Of a DNA stretch of 64,000 bases, positions 1 to 8,225 are shown in pieces. The notes under the pieces are model-generated. The model made no database searches. It saw only the letters and a list, made by a program, of their open reading frames with translations, and was not told where the DNA came from. The position numbers and the translations under genes were made by a program. The DNA comes from Streptomyces sp. PH10-H1 (lineage in GTDB: Bacteria; Actinomycetota; Actinomycetes; Streptomycetales; Streptomycetaceae): positions 181,220 through 245,219 of the forward strand of contig NZ_JASISZ010000002.1 in the NCBI RefSeq assembly GCF_030063355.1. The letters run 5' to 3'. How positions within the stretch are numbered: the first letter of the stretch is position 1; each line of letters opens with the position of its first letter.

Positions 1-292
1 AGACAGGTAATCCTTGTCCGAGCGCCGGCGCGAATTGGGGCTCGGAGCTGCAGGAATGCACGGTGACAGACTGCGGGCTGAAAATCACGTGAGACGCGCC
101 GACCTTGCGTTCCAGCACATTGTTATGACCAACTGATCAACCTCTGTTCCCTGTTGGGGACGCGTTCGCCTTTCGAATGAGTTCGCGAAGAAACGGCAGG
201 AAACGGTGAGATGCGGCGAGATACGGCGGAATACCGAACACGCGGCACGCTCGTCCCCCGATCGGGTGCCCGTCACCATTTGGGTGAAGGGC

Positions 293-320
293 CATAACCA
301 AACCTGCGATGGACGGTTGA
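293..320 (+). promoter_or_regulatory. Putative BldN-type promoter of first rodlin gene
   Basis: CATAAC at 293-298 and GGTTGA at 315-320 are separated by 16 bp. This resembles the sigma-BldN consensus (about CGTAAC, 15-16 bp, CGTTGA), which is known to drive rodlin and chaplin genes. The second rodlin gene has the same arrangement (CGGAAC, 16 bp, GGTTGA), which supports the call. The site lies about 48 bp upstream of the start codon. Assignment to BldN is inferred. Confidence 0.5.
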
Positions 321-367
321 TCAGTCCGACCCGGTACCAGGGCAATCTCGCATAAGAAGGACTAATC

Positions 368-778
368 GTGATCAAGAAGTTCCTCGCCACGGCTGCGGTG
401 GCTGTCTCCGTCGTGGGCGTCTCGGCAGCGGTGGCCTCGCCGGCGATGGCCATCGGCAACGACGGCGGCACCAGCACCACCAACGGCAACGGTTCCGAGC
501 AGAACTACGGCAACACCTACACCAGCGGCTACATGAGCCCGTCGTTCGCGCTCGTCCAGGGCTCCCTGAACAAGCCGTGCCTCGCGGTGCCGCTGAAGGG
601 CAATGTCGGCTCGCTCGTCGGCGTGGTTCCGATCACGGTCCAGGACATCAACGTCCTGTCGTCGCCGCAGAACCAGCAGTGCACCGAGAACTCCTCCCAG
701 ATCAAGGGCGACGAGCCGCTGTCGCACATCCTGGACCAGATCCCGGTGCTGTCCGGCAACGGCGTCGGCAACAAGTGA
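368..778 (+). CDS. Rodlin (aerial surface rodlet-layer protein)
   Basis: A 136-residue secreted protein. Residues 1-28 form a signal peptide ending in SPAMA before IGNDGG. The mature part has the rodlin hallmarks EQNYGN, QDINVLSSPQNQQC and a C-terminal ILDQIPVLSGNG. Rodlins in Streptomyces organise chaplin fibrils into paired rodlets on aerial hyphae and spores. AGAAGGA precedes the ATG. The paralogue at 3499-3912 is very similar, as in the rdlA/rdlB pair of S. coelicolor, so I do not assign A or B. A BldN-like promoter lies upstream and a strong hairpin terminator downstream. Two conserved cysteines are visible. Confidence 0.93.
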   Translation: MIKKFLATAAVAVSVVGVSAAVASPAMAIGNDGGTSTTNGNGSEQNYGNTYTSGYMSPSFALVQGSLNKPCLAVPLKGNVGSLVGVVPITVQDINVLSSPQNQQCTENSSQIKGDEPLSHILDQIPVLSGNGVGNK

Positions 779-794
779 TCCGCACCGTCTGAAG

Positions 795-834
795 GCCCTG
801 GCCGCCGGTGACCACCGGCGGCCAGGGCTTTTTT
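795..834 (+). terminator. Rho-independent terminator after first rodlin
   Basis: A perfect 16-bp inverted repeat (795-810 with 813-828, 2-nt loop) is followed by six T residues. It begins 17 nt after the rodlin stop codon. It is one of the few terminators here with a canonical T tract. Confidence 0.9.
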
Positions 835-1122
835 GCGTTGTGCGGGATGCTGTGCGGATGCTGTGCGGGAGCGGCGCGCGGGCTGTTTTCTTCACGCCTT
901 TTTCGATTTCGCGAGAAGATATCAGCGACGACAATTCGTGAACCTTGACAGCGCAGTTACGTCATTAGAGTGGATGATCACCGGAGCGCAGTGCGAAGGG
1001 TTTCTCCTGTCATCGGCAGTCGTTACCCCGGAAGGTAGCGGTGTCACGGGTGGCATGAAATTCGCCCGGGCAGCACGACGGTCGTGACTGCGATGGACGC
1101 CCCTATGGAAAGGGAGCTCAAC

Positions 1123-1356
1123 GTGAAGTACTCGAAGGTTGCTGCGATCGCCGCCGGAACGCTGATGGCCCTGGGAGCCGCTGCACCCGCGTTCGCCGAC
1201 GCCGAGGCCAACGGTGTGGCCAAGGACTCCCCGGGCGTGCTGTCCGGCAACGTCGTCCAGGTCCCGGTCCACGTGCCGATCAACGTCTGCGGCAACACGG
1301 TCAGCGTCATCGGCCTGCTCAACCCCGCCTTCGGCAACAGCTGCACCAACAAGTGA
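1123..1356 (+). CDS. Short chaplin (hydrophobic amyloid surface protein)
   Basis: The GTG at 1123 follows GGGAG and gives a 77-residue protein; the longer reading frame starting at 1084 lacks a better ribosome site. A signal peptide of about 26 residues ends APAFAD. One chaplin domain follows, from SPGVLSGNVVQVPVHVPINV to the two conserved cysteines in NVCGN and NSCTNK. Short chaplins (ChpD-H type) are secreted and assemble into amyloid at the air-water interface, letting hyphae escape aqueous medium. It sits between a rodlin and a long chaplin and is probably expressed during aerial development. It resembles ChpH/ChpE, but the exact letter cannot be fixed by eye. Confidence 0.93.
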   Translation: MKYSKVAAIAAGTLMALGAAAPAFADAEANGVAKDSPGVLSGNVVQVPVHVPINVCGNTVSVIGLLNPAFGNSCTNK

Positions 1357-1387
1357 CGTTGGTCATCAGCCCGTGAGGGCGACCCGT

Positions 1388-1425
1388 AGCGGCCCCGGAG
1401 CGCTGGCTTGTGCTCCGGGGCCGCT
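1388..1425 (+). terminator. Hairpin terminator between short and long chaplin genes
   Basis: A perfect 14-bp inverted repeat, 1388-1401 with 1412-1425 and a 10-nt loop, GC-rich and without a T tract. It separates the short chaplin transcript from the long chaplin gene. Confidence 0.75.
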
Positions 1426-1491
1426 GCGGCTCCGGCGCGCGGGAGAGCTTCCCGCGCGCATTCCGAACAACCCAAGGCAGGAAGAGAGTCG

Positions 1492-2421
1492 ATGCGACAG
1501 GCCTTGAGCAGGAGCTTGATCACCGTCGCGGCCGCGAGCAGCGTGCTCGCCGTGACCGGCGGCTACGCACATGCCGACAGCGAATCCCACTCGACCACGT
1601 CGAACTCGCCGGGTGTGGTGGCCGGCAACAGCGTCGCGGCCCCGGTGGACGTATCGGTGAACCTGTGCGGCAACTCGGTGGACGGCGCCGCGATGCTGAA
1701 CCCGGCATTCGGCAACAACTGCGCCAACGAGTCGGCCCAGGCGCACGATCACCGCGGGGGATCATCCGGCACGGACGACAACCGGGGCGGCGGCCATGCC
1801 GACAGCCACGCCGGTGACCAGTACGGAGGGCAGCACGGAGACCAGTACGGCGAGCAGTACTGGGAGCATTACGGAGACCAGGGCGGAGACGAATACGGAG
1901 ACCAGCGCGGCACGCGGCACGGCGGTCACGACAGCACTGCGGACTCACCCGGTGTTGCCTCGGGGAACAATGCCCGGGTTCCGGTCGAGGCCCCGGTCAA
2001 CCTGTGCGGCAATTCGGCCGACGTCGTCGCGCTGCTGAACCCGGCATTCGGCAACAACTGCGCGAGCGAGGAGACCGGCGGGAACGAAAGGACGTCTCCC
2101 CCCGGCAATGGATGGACGCCTCCACCCGTTGTCAACCACCCGCCCGGGAAAGCCGGTTGGCAGACGCCGCCGGCGCACCAGACCCCGCCGTTGTCCTCGG
2201 GGCACCACACCCCGCCGCCCCTGGCAGAGCACCACATCCCGCCGCCCCGGGCAGAGCACCATGCCGCGCCCGGGCCCGTCGTCCCGGTGCACCAGGAGCT
2301 GAGGCGCGCGCAGCTCGCCCACACGGGTGCGGAGGACCTCGGCACGGCAGGAGCCGTCAGTGCCGGACTGCTGCTGAGTGGAGCAATGCTGTACCGCCGG
2401 TCGCGCGCCCTGCGGGCCTGA
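1492..2421 (+). CDS. Long chaplin with two chaplin domains and sortase sorting signal
   Basis: The ATG at 1492 is preceded by GGAAGAGAG and starts a 309-residue protein; frames starting earlier do not begin with a signal peptide. The order is a signal peptide to about residue 28, chaplin domain 1 (about 39-80), a hydrophilic linker of Tyr-Gly-Asp-Gln-like repeats, chaplin domain 2 (about 152-193), a Pro/His-rich spacer, the sorting motif LAHTG at about 275-279, a hydrophobic helix and a basic tail. This is the ChpA-C architecture: sortase (SrtE class) joins the protein to peptidoglycan and the chaplin domains nucleate or anchor short chaplins. Each domain keeps its paired cysteines (NLCGN and NNC). 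Confidence 0.93.
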   Translation: MRQALSRSLITVAAASSVLAVTGGYAHADSESHSTTSNSPGVVAGNSVAAPVDVSVNLCGNSVDGAAMLNPAFGNNCANESAQAHDHRGGSSGTDDNRGGGHADSHAGDQYGGQHGDQYGEQYWEHYGDQGGDEYGDQRGTRHGGHDSTADSPGVASGNNARVPVEAPVNLCGNSADVVALLNPAFGNNCASEETGGNERTSPPGNGWTPPPVVNHPPGKAGWQTPPAHQTPPLSSGHHTPPPLAEHHIPPPRAEHHAAPGPVVPVHQELRRAQLAHTGAEDLGTAGAVSAGLLLSGAMLYRRSRALRA

Positions 2422-2925
2422 CCCTGCGGGCCTGACCCTTCGGTCGGTAAACCGGCAGCCGCGTCGACGCGGTGGGGAACGGCCTGCCCCGGTGCCTCGC
2501 GACAGGAGATTCGCGAGGTGCCCGAACGGCGAATTCGCCGGCGGCTGGGGGCCCACCGCGGGCAGGCCGTGCGCAGGAATCTGCGGACTCCTCGTGCGTC
2601 TCCGATAGTACGGGCCGGGGGCTGCGGTCTCCTCGGCAGAACCGCGACTTCACGCGAACGAGAATATGTCATTTCGCTTGTTGCAAATGCGTTCGCCTGT
2701 ATCCGGCGCAGCGTCCGCAACGTCCTGAAAATCAGGAACGGTAACTGATACTAGAATTGCATGAGTTCCTCACTTTCGAGTGATTGCCAAGAATGATGAT
2801 TCTTCATGGTTGCTGTTGCGAAGCGCGATCGTTAGCCATGGCGACTACGGCGTCGTGAGCCACTCGTCGCTCACGCGGCACAACGTCTGTGACCGTTGCC
2901 GGCGCCGCTACTGAAAGGGTTGAAC
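2422..2925. other. Intergenic region, about 500 bp, no gene seen
   Basis: The stretch between the long chaplin and the next secreted-protein gene is noticeably AT-richer from about 2640 to 2810 than its surroundings. The frames here lack codon bias or a credible start. It probably carries the promoter and 5' leader of the 2926 gene. I could not pick out a convincing promoter. Confidence 0.4.
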
Positions 2926-3264
2926 GTGAAGTACTCCAAGGTTGCTGTGGTCGTCGCTGGTTCCGTGATGGCCATGGGTGCCGCCGCGCCGGCGTTCGCT
3001 GATGACGCGGCCCCGATGCCGATGAGCATCAACGGCGGCCTCGACCAGGCCTTCGCGGCGCAGCCGGTCCAGAAGGCGGCCGACCGTGCCCACGTCGACT
3101 CCACGGTGGGCTCGGTCACCTCCACCACCGACAAGCTGAGGTCGGACACTTCCACCGACGCCCTCCTGGGCCAGGCGACCGAGGCCGCGCAGGGCGCGAC
3201 GTCGTCGCTGGGCACCACCACCAAGGCCACCTCCCTGCTCGGCGGCCTGCCCCTCGGCGGCTGA
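2926..3264 (+). CDS. Small secreted protein with chaplin-type leader, unknown function
   Basis: The GTG at 2926 follows GAAAGGG and encodes 112 residues. The first 26 (KYSKVA to APAFAD) are nearly the same as the leader of the short chaplin at 1123, and the DNA matches closely too. The mature part of about 86 residues has no chaplin domain and no cysteine. It is rich in Ala, Thr, Ser and Asp and ends in a Gly/Leu tail (LLGGLPLGG). It is probably secreted and expressed with the rodlins and chaplins, but I do not recognise the family. It could be a surface or spore-coat component. The shared leader suggests duplication of a chaplin 5' end or gene conversion. Confidence 0.8.
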   Translation: MKYSKVAVVVAGSVMAMGAAAPAFADDAAPMPMSINGGLDQAFAAQPVQKAADRAHVDSTVGSVTSTTDKLRSDTSTDALLGQATEAAQGATSSLGTTTKATSLLGGLPLGG

Positions 3265-3288
3265 TCCACCTCCCTTCCGCGCGAAGCG

Positions 3289-3313
3289 CGGTGCGGTGCG
3301 GTGCGGTGCGGTG
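3289..3313 (+). repeat. Tandem GTGCG pentamer repeat
   Basis: About five consecutive copies of a GTGCG unit follow the secreted-protein gene. It is a short simple repeat downstream of the stop codon, with no coding role visible. Confidence 0.7.
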
Positions 3314-3418
3314 TGGAACGATCGCGGGTCCGGCCAATGGCATGTCCAGGTCCTGACCGGCCCATGGGCAGGCGATTGGCCCGTTTTCGGGGCCCTTTCC
3401 GCCATTGGGGTGACGCGC

Positions 3419-3446
3419 CGGAACCAATCCCCTCGGGATCGGTTGA
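3419..3446 (+). promoter_or_regulatory. Putative BldN-type promoter of second rodlin gene
   Basis: CGGAAC at 3419-3424 and GGTTGA at 3441-3446 with a 16-bp spacer match the element before the first rodlin gene at the same spacing. It lies about 52 bp upstream of the start codon. Sigma-BldN recognition is inferred from consensus similarity and the function of the gene. Confidence 0.5.
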
Positions 3447-3498
3447 TCTCTTCGCCCCAACCACGGGCATTTTCGGATAAAAAGGACTAAGACCAACC

Positions 3499-3912
3499 AT
3501 GATCAAGAAGCTTCTCGCGGGCGCTGCCCTGGCCGCCTCCGTCGTGGCCGCCGGTGCCGCCTCTGCCCCGCAGGCGATGGCCATCGGCAACGACGGCGGC
3601 ACCAGCACCGTCAACGGCAACGGATCCGAGCAGAACTACGGCAACACCCACACCGGCGGCAAGATGAGCCCGCAGATGGGTCTCGCGCAGGGCTCGCTCA
3701 ACAAGCTGTGTGTCGGCCTCCCGGCCAAGGCCAACGTCGGCTCGCTCGTCGGTATCCTCGTGCCGATCACCGCCCAGGACATCAACGTGCTGTCCTCGCC
3801 GCAGAACCAGCAGTGCGCCGAGAACTCCTCCCAGATCAAGGGCGACGAGGCCGCCTCGCACATCCTGGACCAGATCCCGGTCCTGTCCGGCAACGGCGCC
3901 CAGAACGGCTGA
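3499..3912 (+). CDS. Rodlin, second copy
   Basis: A 137-residue paralogue of the protein at 368-778. It has a signal peptide ending in APQAMA, then IGNDGG, EQNYGN, the QDINVLSSPQNQQC motif and ILDQIPVLSGNG near the C-terminus. The start lies close behind AAAAAGGA. Most differences from the first copy are in residues 15-27 and about 55-80 (LNKLCVGLPAKAN instead of LNKPCLAVPLKGN). Its role is the rodlet layer of aerial hyphae and spores. Having both rodlins on one strand with chaplins between them differs from the compact rdlA/rdlB arrangement I recall for S. coelicolor. Confidence 0.93.
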   Translation: MIKKLLAGAALAASVVAAGAASAPQAMAIGNDGGTSTVNGNGSEQNYGNTHTGGKMSPQMGLAQGSLNKLCVGLPAKANVGSLVGILVPITAQDINVLSSPQNQQCAENSSQIKGDEAASHILDQIPVLSGNGAQNG

Positions 3913-3929
3913 CTCCCACTGCACGGCCC

Positions 3930-3960
3930 CCGGGTCGCCGGCCACCCCCCGGCGACCCGG
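3930..3960. terminator. Hairpin terminator between rodlin and tetR
   Basis: A perfect 12-bp inverted repeat, 3930-3941 with 3949-3960 and a 7-nt loop. It lies between the convergent rodlin and tetR genes and probably serves both directions. Confidence 0.75.
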
Positions 3961-3981
3961 CCCCTCGTGCCTCCGATGTGC

Positions 3982-4587
3982 TCAGCGGCCGAGGCCGAGG
4001 CCGTTCCAGAGGGCGTGTACGCCGTCGAGGTAGACGCCTTCCCAGTCCGACGCGATCGACCAGCCGGGCAGCTCGGTGCGGTCCCGGTGGGTCAGCTCGA
4101 TGCTGACCATGCCGTGCATGGCCGCCCACATCAGATACGCGTTCCGGTCGGCGGCATCCGGATCGGCGGCCGGATCGGCGGCCCGTGCGACCGCTGCGGC
4201 CAGCACCCCGAAGGTGCTCTCCAGGGCTCGCGCGCGAAGGTCGGGGCCGGGATCGAAGGTGGGCACCGCCCGTTCGAACATGAACGCGTAGCGAGTGGGG
4301 CTCCGGAGCGCGAAGAGCCGGTACGCCTGCGCCAGGCCACGCACGTCCGTCAGGGCTTCTCCGGTGGCCGGCACCGTGGCGAAGGCGTCCCGCAGCATGA
4401 CGAACGCCCGCTCGTAGAGGGCTTCGAGCATGCCCGTACGGCTTCCGAAGCGGCTGTAGACGCCCATGGTGGACGAGCCGGCCGCCTCGGCGACCCGCCG
4501 CACCGTGAGGCCGGCCGGACCGTGCTCGGCGATCACCCGCAACGCGGCCTCGATGAACTGGTCGCGCAGGTCTTCGCCGTCCGCCAC
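3982..4587 (-). CDS. TetR-family transcriptional regulator
   Basis: A 201-residue protein with an N-terminal TetR helix-turn-helix (about 8-54, including GLTVRRVAEAAGSSTMGVY and the following FGSRTGML helix). A C-terminal ligand/dimer domain (about 80-195) includes the WAAMHGMVSIEL region seen in TetR proteins with a WHG-type C-terminal domain. It lies directly downstream of the tannase-family gene on the same strand but is separated by a strong terminator, so it probably has its own promoter. A palindrome at the tannase start is a plausible binding site. The ligand is unknown. Confidence 0.88.
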   Translation of the reverse strand: MADGEDLRDQFIEAALRVIAEHGPAGLTVRRVAEAAGSSTMGVYSRFGSRTGMLEALYERAFVMLRDAFATVPATGEALTDVRGLAQAYRLFALRSPTRYAFMFERAVPTFDPGPDLRARALESTFGVLAAAVARAADPAADPDAADRNAYLMWAAMHGMVSIELTHRDRTELPGWSIASDWEGVYLDGVHALWNGLGLGR

Positions 4588-4631
4588 CGCACCTGTCCCC
4601 TCTGAAAAAGTCCTTCCGAAGCATCGCAGAC

Positions 4632-4678
4632 CTGGCGGCCTGTTCCTCGCCGTCGGTCGGCGGGGAACAGGCCGCCAG
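4632..4678 (-). terminator. Strong hairpin terminator after tannase-family gene
   Basis: A perfect 15-bp inverted repeat (4632-4646 with 4664-4678, 17-nt loop) sits between the end of the tannase-family gene and the start of tetR on the minus strand. It should limit read-through into tetR. Confidence 0.8.
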
Positions 4679-4723
4679 CGTTCATCGGAGTCGGCCGGGC
4701 GGAGTCGGATTACCGGAGTCGGT

Positions 4724-6391
4724 TCAGTGGAAGTGGCCGATCCAGCGGTATCCGTTGTTGTAGCCGTGTCCGCCGACGGTGAGGTACGGGTTGTACGGCT
4801 GCACGGTGAGGGCCGCAGGCTGTCCGGCCGTGGGCTTGAAAGTCGGGAAGGTCTCGGCCCCGGGGGCCTGGCCGCCCTGCACCCACGACATCAGCGGAGT
4901 GAGCAGGTCGCCGGTCGCCTGCGGGTTTCCCCCGGCCAGGCAGTGGTACTGACCGGGAATCATGTAGAGCCGGGAGAAGGCGGTGTAGTCCTTCGTGGTG
5001 TCGGCGAGCGCCCGGTAGTAGGCGGCAGTGCCGAACGGCGGGATGGCCTGGTCTGCCCAGCCGTGGTAGAGGATGATCTTCCCGCCGTGCCGGCTGAAGG
5101 CGGTGAGATCGGGGTTGGTGGCGTTGTAGAGCTTGGCGCCCTGCTGAAGCCTGGCGTAGGACTCGTCGGTGAAGCGGAAGTCCCGCAGGGTGGAGGAGTC
5201 CGCCGGGCTCTTGGTGTAGTCCAGGTACTTGAGGTAGTTGAGGGCCAGCTGCGCGGCATTGGTCGCCGACGCGTCGCCCGCCGGGTTGATGTTCCAGCCG
5301 GCCCAGGCGAGCTCGGATCCGTAGGGCAGTCCGCCCGGGTAGAGGTTGCGCCCCCGCTGGTCGGCCGGGCCGCTGTAGAACGCGCGGGCCACGCCGGCCT
5401 CGGCGGGAGTGAGGCAGGACGCGGAGTCGGTCCCCGCCGGGCACTGGAGGCTCGCCGGCTCGAAGCCGCAAGTGCGCGGGTCGTCGATCAGTCCGTCAGG
5501 TCCGGCGCAGGCCTTCAGCACGGCCGCGTGCAGGGCCGGCAGCTTGCTCGTTCCCAGGATCTGGCGTCCGGTGCCGTCGGTGTTGGATCGGTGGATCCAG
5601 GTTTCGAGGATCCCCGAGAAGTCGGTGGCGTCGAGGGCGGGAGCTCCGGCCAGGATGCCGTCGAAGTCGGCCGGGTAGCGCTGGGCCTCCATCAGCGCCT
5701 CACGTCCGCCGTCGGAGCAGCCGTCGAAGAAGGAGTGGGCCGCGGGCTGTCCGTAGTAGCGGGCGATGACCGCCTTGGAGACCTGGGCGAGGCTGTGCTC
5801 GGAGCTGTAGCCGAAGACGGCGCGCAGCTGGGGGTCGTCCTTCCCCCACAGGCCGTCGAACCGGTTGCTGCCGACATGGCCCTCGTTGTCGGAAGCGATG
5901 GCCAGCTCCCCGTTGTTGACGGGGGCGCACCCCGAGGAGAGCTGCGGCGCGATGTTGGCGTCGGCGGTGGGTACGGCGCCGCAGTAGCCGCCGCAGCCGA
6001 CCTGTACGTACTGCCCGCGCCAGGTCGCGACGGGCAGTTTGAGGTCGAACTGGGTCTGCGGGGCGATATAGCCCTTGACGTCGCAGTAGGCGATCCCGCC
6101 GAGCGTGACCGGCGCCGCGGACAGCACCCGGCTGGGGGCGTCGGGTACGGCGGTGAGGTCGAGCGTGCTCAGCGTCGCGCAGTCCAGCATGGGTGTCACC
6201 GCGTCAGCCGCGCCTGAACGGACTGACGTTGTCGTGGTCCCGGACGCCGACCACGCGGTCGGCGCCGCCGGTACCAGGGCGAGCCCGCCCACCAGTGCCG
6301 CGCCCGCCAACAGCGGCGCGAGCCGCCGAGGCCGCCGGAGCTGCCACCGGCGCCCGGGGCTATGAGGGATGGCGGATTGGTTCGGGTTCAT
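4724..6391 (-). CDS. Secreted tannase/feruloyl esterase family hydrolase
   Basis: A 555-residue protein. Residues 1-50 look like a twin-arginine-like or Sec signal (RRPRR, then a hydrophobic stretch ending near TAWSAS). The catalytic domain has the family's CS-D-HC arrangement: C225-S226 in FFDGCSDGG, the probable acid D447 in YHGWADQ, and H483-C484 in GQYHC, where the two cysteines are expected to form a disulfide joining nucleophile and histidine. Family members cleave ester bonds of gallate, ferulate or similar plant phenolics outside the cell. GGAGGG lies before the ATG. A palindromic operator candidate overlaps the 5' leader, so repression by a TetR protein is likely. The substrate cannot be told from sequence. 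Confidence 0.88.
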   Translation of the reverse strand: MNPNQSAIPHSPGRRWQLRRPRRLAPLLAGAALVGGLALVPAAPTAWSASGTTTTSVRSGAADAVTPMLDCATLSTLDLTAVPDAPSRVLSAAPVTLGGIAYCDVKGYIAPQTQFDLKLPVATWRGQYVQVGCGGYCGAVPTADANIAPQLSSGCAPVNNGELAIASDNEGHVGSNRFDGLWGKDDPQLRAVFGYSSEHSLAQVSKAVIARYYGQPAAHSFFDGCSDGGREALMEAQRYPADFDGILAGAPALDATDFSGILETWIHRSNTDGTGRQILGTSKLPALHAAVLKACAGPDGLIDDPRTCGFEPASLQCPAGTDSASCLTPAEAGVARAFYSGPADQRGRNLYPGGLPYGSELAWAGWNINPAGDASATNAAQLALNYLKYLDYTKSPADSSTLRDFRFTDESYARLQQGAKLYNATNPDLTAFSRHGGKIILYHGWADQAIPPFGTAAYYRALADTTKDYTAFSRLYMIPGQYHCLAGGNPQATGDLLTPLMSWVQGGQAPGAETFPTFKPTAGQPAALTVQPYNPYLTVGGHGYNNGYRWIGHFH

Positions 6392-6407
6392 CGAGGAGTC
6401 CCTCCCG

Positions 6408-6435
6408 TATAACGAATGTTATATCTCTTGTTATA
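6408..6435 (-). promoter_or_regulatory. Palindromic operator candidate upstream of tannase-family gene
   Basis: A perfect palindrome of TATAAC, a 4-bp spacer and GTTATA spans 6408-6423. A further GTTATA half-site lies 12 bp on at 6430-6435. It starts 17 bp upstream of the tannase-family start codon, in an otherwise GC-rich region. TetR proteins bind palindromes of this size. The regulator at 3982-4587 is the obvious candidate, by inference. Confidence 0.6.
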
Positions 6436-6554
6436 GGGGAGCGGGAGGTTGTCGCGGTAGGACTCGGGTTGGCGCGTAAGACGTCCGTAAGGAGTCGTCG
6501 GCCCGATGGCTCGACCTGGACAGACTTCGAGTCTGAACCCGGATGCCTTCCCGG

Positions 6555-7514
6555 CTACCGGAGTCCGACGATGAGCTTCTCCAGTGCCTCGTCGGCGGTG
6601 TCCGCCAGCAGGTTGACGTAGTCCATGCCGACGTACACCGCGCCGTTCGGGGCCATGCCCAGGTACTGGTTGCGGCGGTCGGCCATACCGATGGGATAGA
6701 CGTATGCCCTGGCTCCCTCGCTCAGCTCTTCGAAGATCTCGTGGTCCCGGCCGCGTCGTAGGCGAAGGTGACGGTTCTGCCCGCCGTCCGTAGCAGCACC
6801 GGCCGGTCGCGGCCGTCGTACTCCCAGACACTCTCGGCGTCCGACGGCGTTACCCGGTGGGTGCGTCTGCCGAGCACGTCGTACGTGGAGCGCACGGTGG
6901 CGCCGTTGCACGTCTCGGCGAGGATCCGGCCGAGAGCGTCGCGCTCGTAGCTCAGCTCGGCGTGGCTGCCGCGCACGTGGCGGACGTTGCCGACCAGGTC
7001 GTAGACGTAGGCCGTGACCTCCTCGGAGGTCCGCTGCTCCACCACCTTGCTGACCTGCGGTGTCCATGTGCTCGACGCGGTTGCCGTCGCCGTCGTAGAC
7101 CCGTCGCTCGGTGGTGCCGTCGGGCAGGGTGCGCCGGCTCAGCCTGCCCTCGGTCGTCCAGCCGAACCGGGTGCGCGCTCCGTCCGGAGCGATTTGCGCG
7201 ATGAGCCGGCCGAAGGCGTCGCGCTCGTACTGCGTCGTCGAGCCCTCGGCGTCGGTGGTCGCGACGGGCATGCCCGTCGGGTCGGTCTCGATCAGGACCG
7301 TGCGGCCGGCGGCGTCGGTGATCGCGGTGACTGCGCCGATGTCGTTGTACCGGTAGGAGACTTGGGCGCCGGTGGGGTCGGTTTCGGCGGTCAGGGCGCC
7401 GTAGGAGTCGTACTCCATGCGCCAGACATGCCCGTCGGGCTGGGTGACGGCCACGGGCCAGCCGTGCTCGCCGTTCTCCGCTACGGTCCGGCTGCCGTCC
7501 GGCCGGATGACACT
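6555..7514 (-). pseudogene. Degenerate Rhs-repeat fragment joined to SUKH-3 immunity tail
   Basis: Read on the minus strand, 7514 to about 6750 is nearly the same as part of the intact Rhs toxin gene (matching roughly 14335-13878 and then 13600-13290), with about 280 bp missing at 7053 and a frame change there. At about 6750 it joins the C-terminal third of a SUKH-3 protein (ARAYVYPIGMADRRNQYLGM to EKLIVGLR), which matches the second domain of the immunity protein at 10798-11757. No start, toxin tip or complete immunity gene remains. It is a relic of a second toxin/immunity unit or a recombination by-product. Confidence 0.85.
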
Positions 7515-7564
7515 TCATGACGAAGGCATCCACGGTCGTCTCGGTCGGCCAGGGAGGTGTCGGT

Positions 7565-8198
7565 CTAGCCGTCCGCCGCCCGAGCCGAACCGTTCCTCCG
7601 CCCGGCAGGTCCCGCTCGTAGGGCCCGGTAACGACCGGGGGAGAGTGCGTATTCGCGCTTGAAGGCCTTGGCGAAAGCGAACTCGCTGACATAGCCGGCC
7701 TGTCCGGCGACCACGCGCAGCGGAGCGTCCGACTCCCGCAGTAGGCGGCCGGCCGTGGTCATTCGCCACCAGGTGAGGTAGGCGAGTGGCGGCTGGCCGA
7801 CCAGGGTGGTGAAGCGGCGGGCGAAGGCGGCGCGGGAGAGGCCGGCCCGGGCGCCGAGTTCCTCGACCGTCCAGGGGTGGGCGGGGCCGGTGTGGATGAC
7901 GCTCAGGGCCGCGCCGATCGCCTGGTCCTGGAGGGCGGCGGCCCAACCGCCCTTGGTGCGGGTGCACTGGTCCTCGAACCAGGCGCGCAGCAGGTAGAGC
8001 AGCAGCGTGTCGAGGAGGGCGGGAACCACCGCGTCGGCGCCGGGGTGACAGTTCGTCACTTCGCTGTCGAGCAGGTCGATGACGGCACGCAGGGCGTGGT
8101 GGCGTCCGTCCCGGGTGGACAGCTGGAGCACTGGCGGCAGGTCGGCGAGCAACGGGTGCAGGCGGGCCTGGTTGAGCAGGTAGGCGCAGCAGGCTTGA
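7565..8198 (-). pseudogene. AraC-family regulator truncated at its N-terminus
   Basis: The C-terminal part of an AraC regulator is intact: the end of the cupin-type sensor domain (ADLPPVLQLSTRDGRHHALR) followed by both helix-turn-helix motifs (WTVEELGARAGLSRAAFARR and then VVAGQAGYVSEFAFAKAFKR) and the ending SPGRYRALR. The N-terminal part of the sensor domain is missing. The open frame instead runs on into transposase-derived sequence, giving a chimeric ORF to 8401. The gene was probably cut by the IS630-type insertion beside it. The DNA-binding domain could still be expressed, but a natural start is absent. Confidence 0.75.
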
Positions 8199-8225
8199 CT
8201 GCAACCAGGAGACGGCGAAGGTCCC

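Noticed and set aside
529..774. Minus-strand frame inside the first rodlin gene (similar one inside the second)
   Set aside because: Both are antisense to strongly supported rodlin genes and arise from their sequence similarity.
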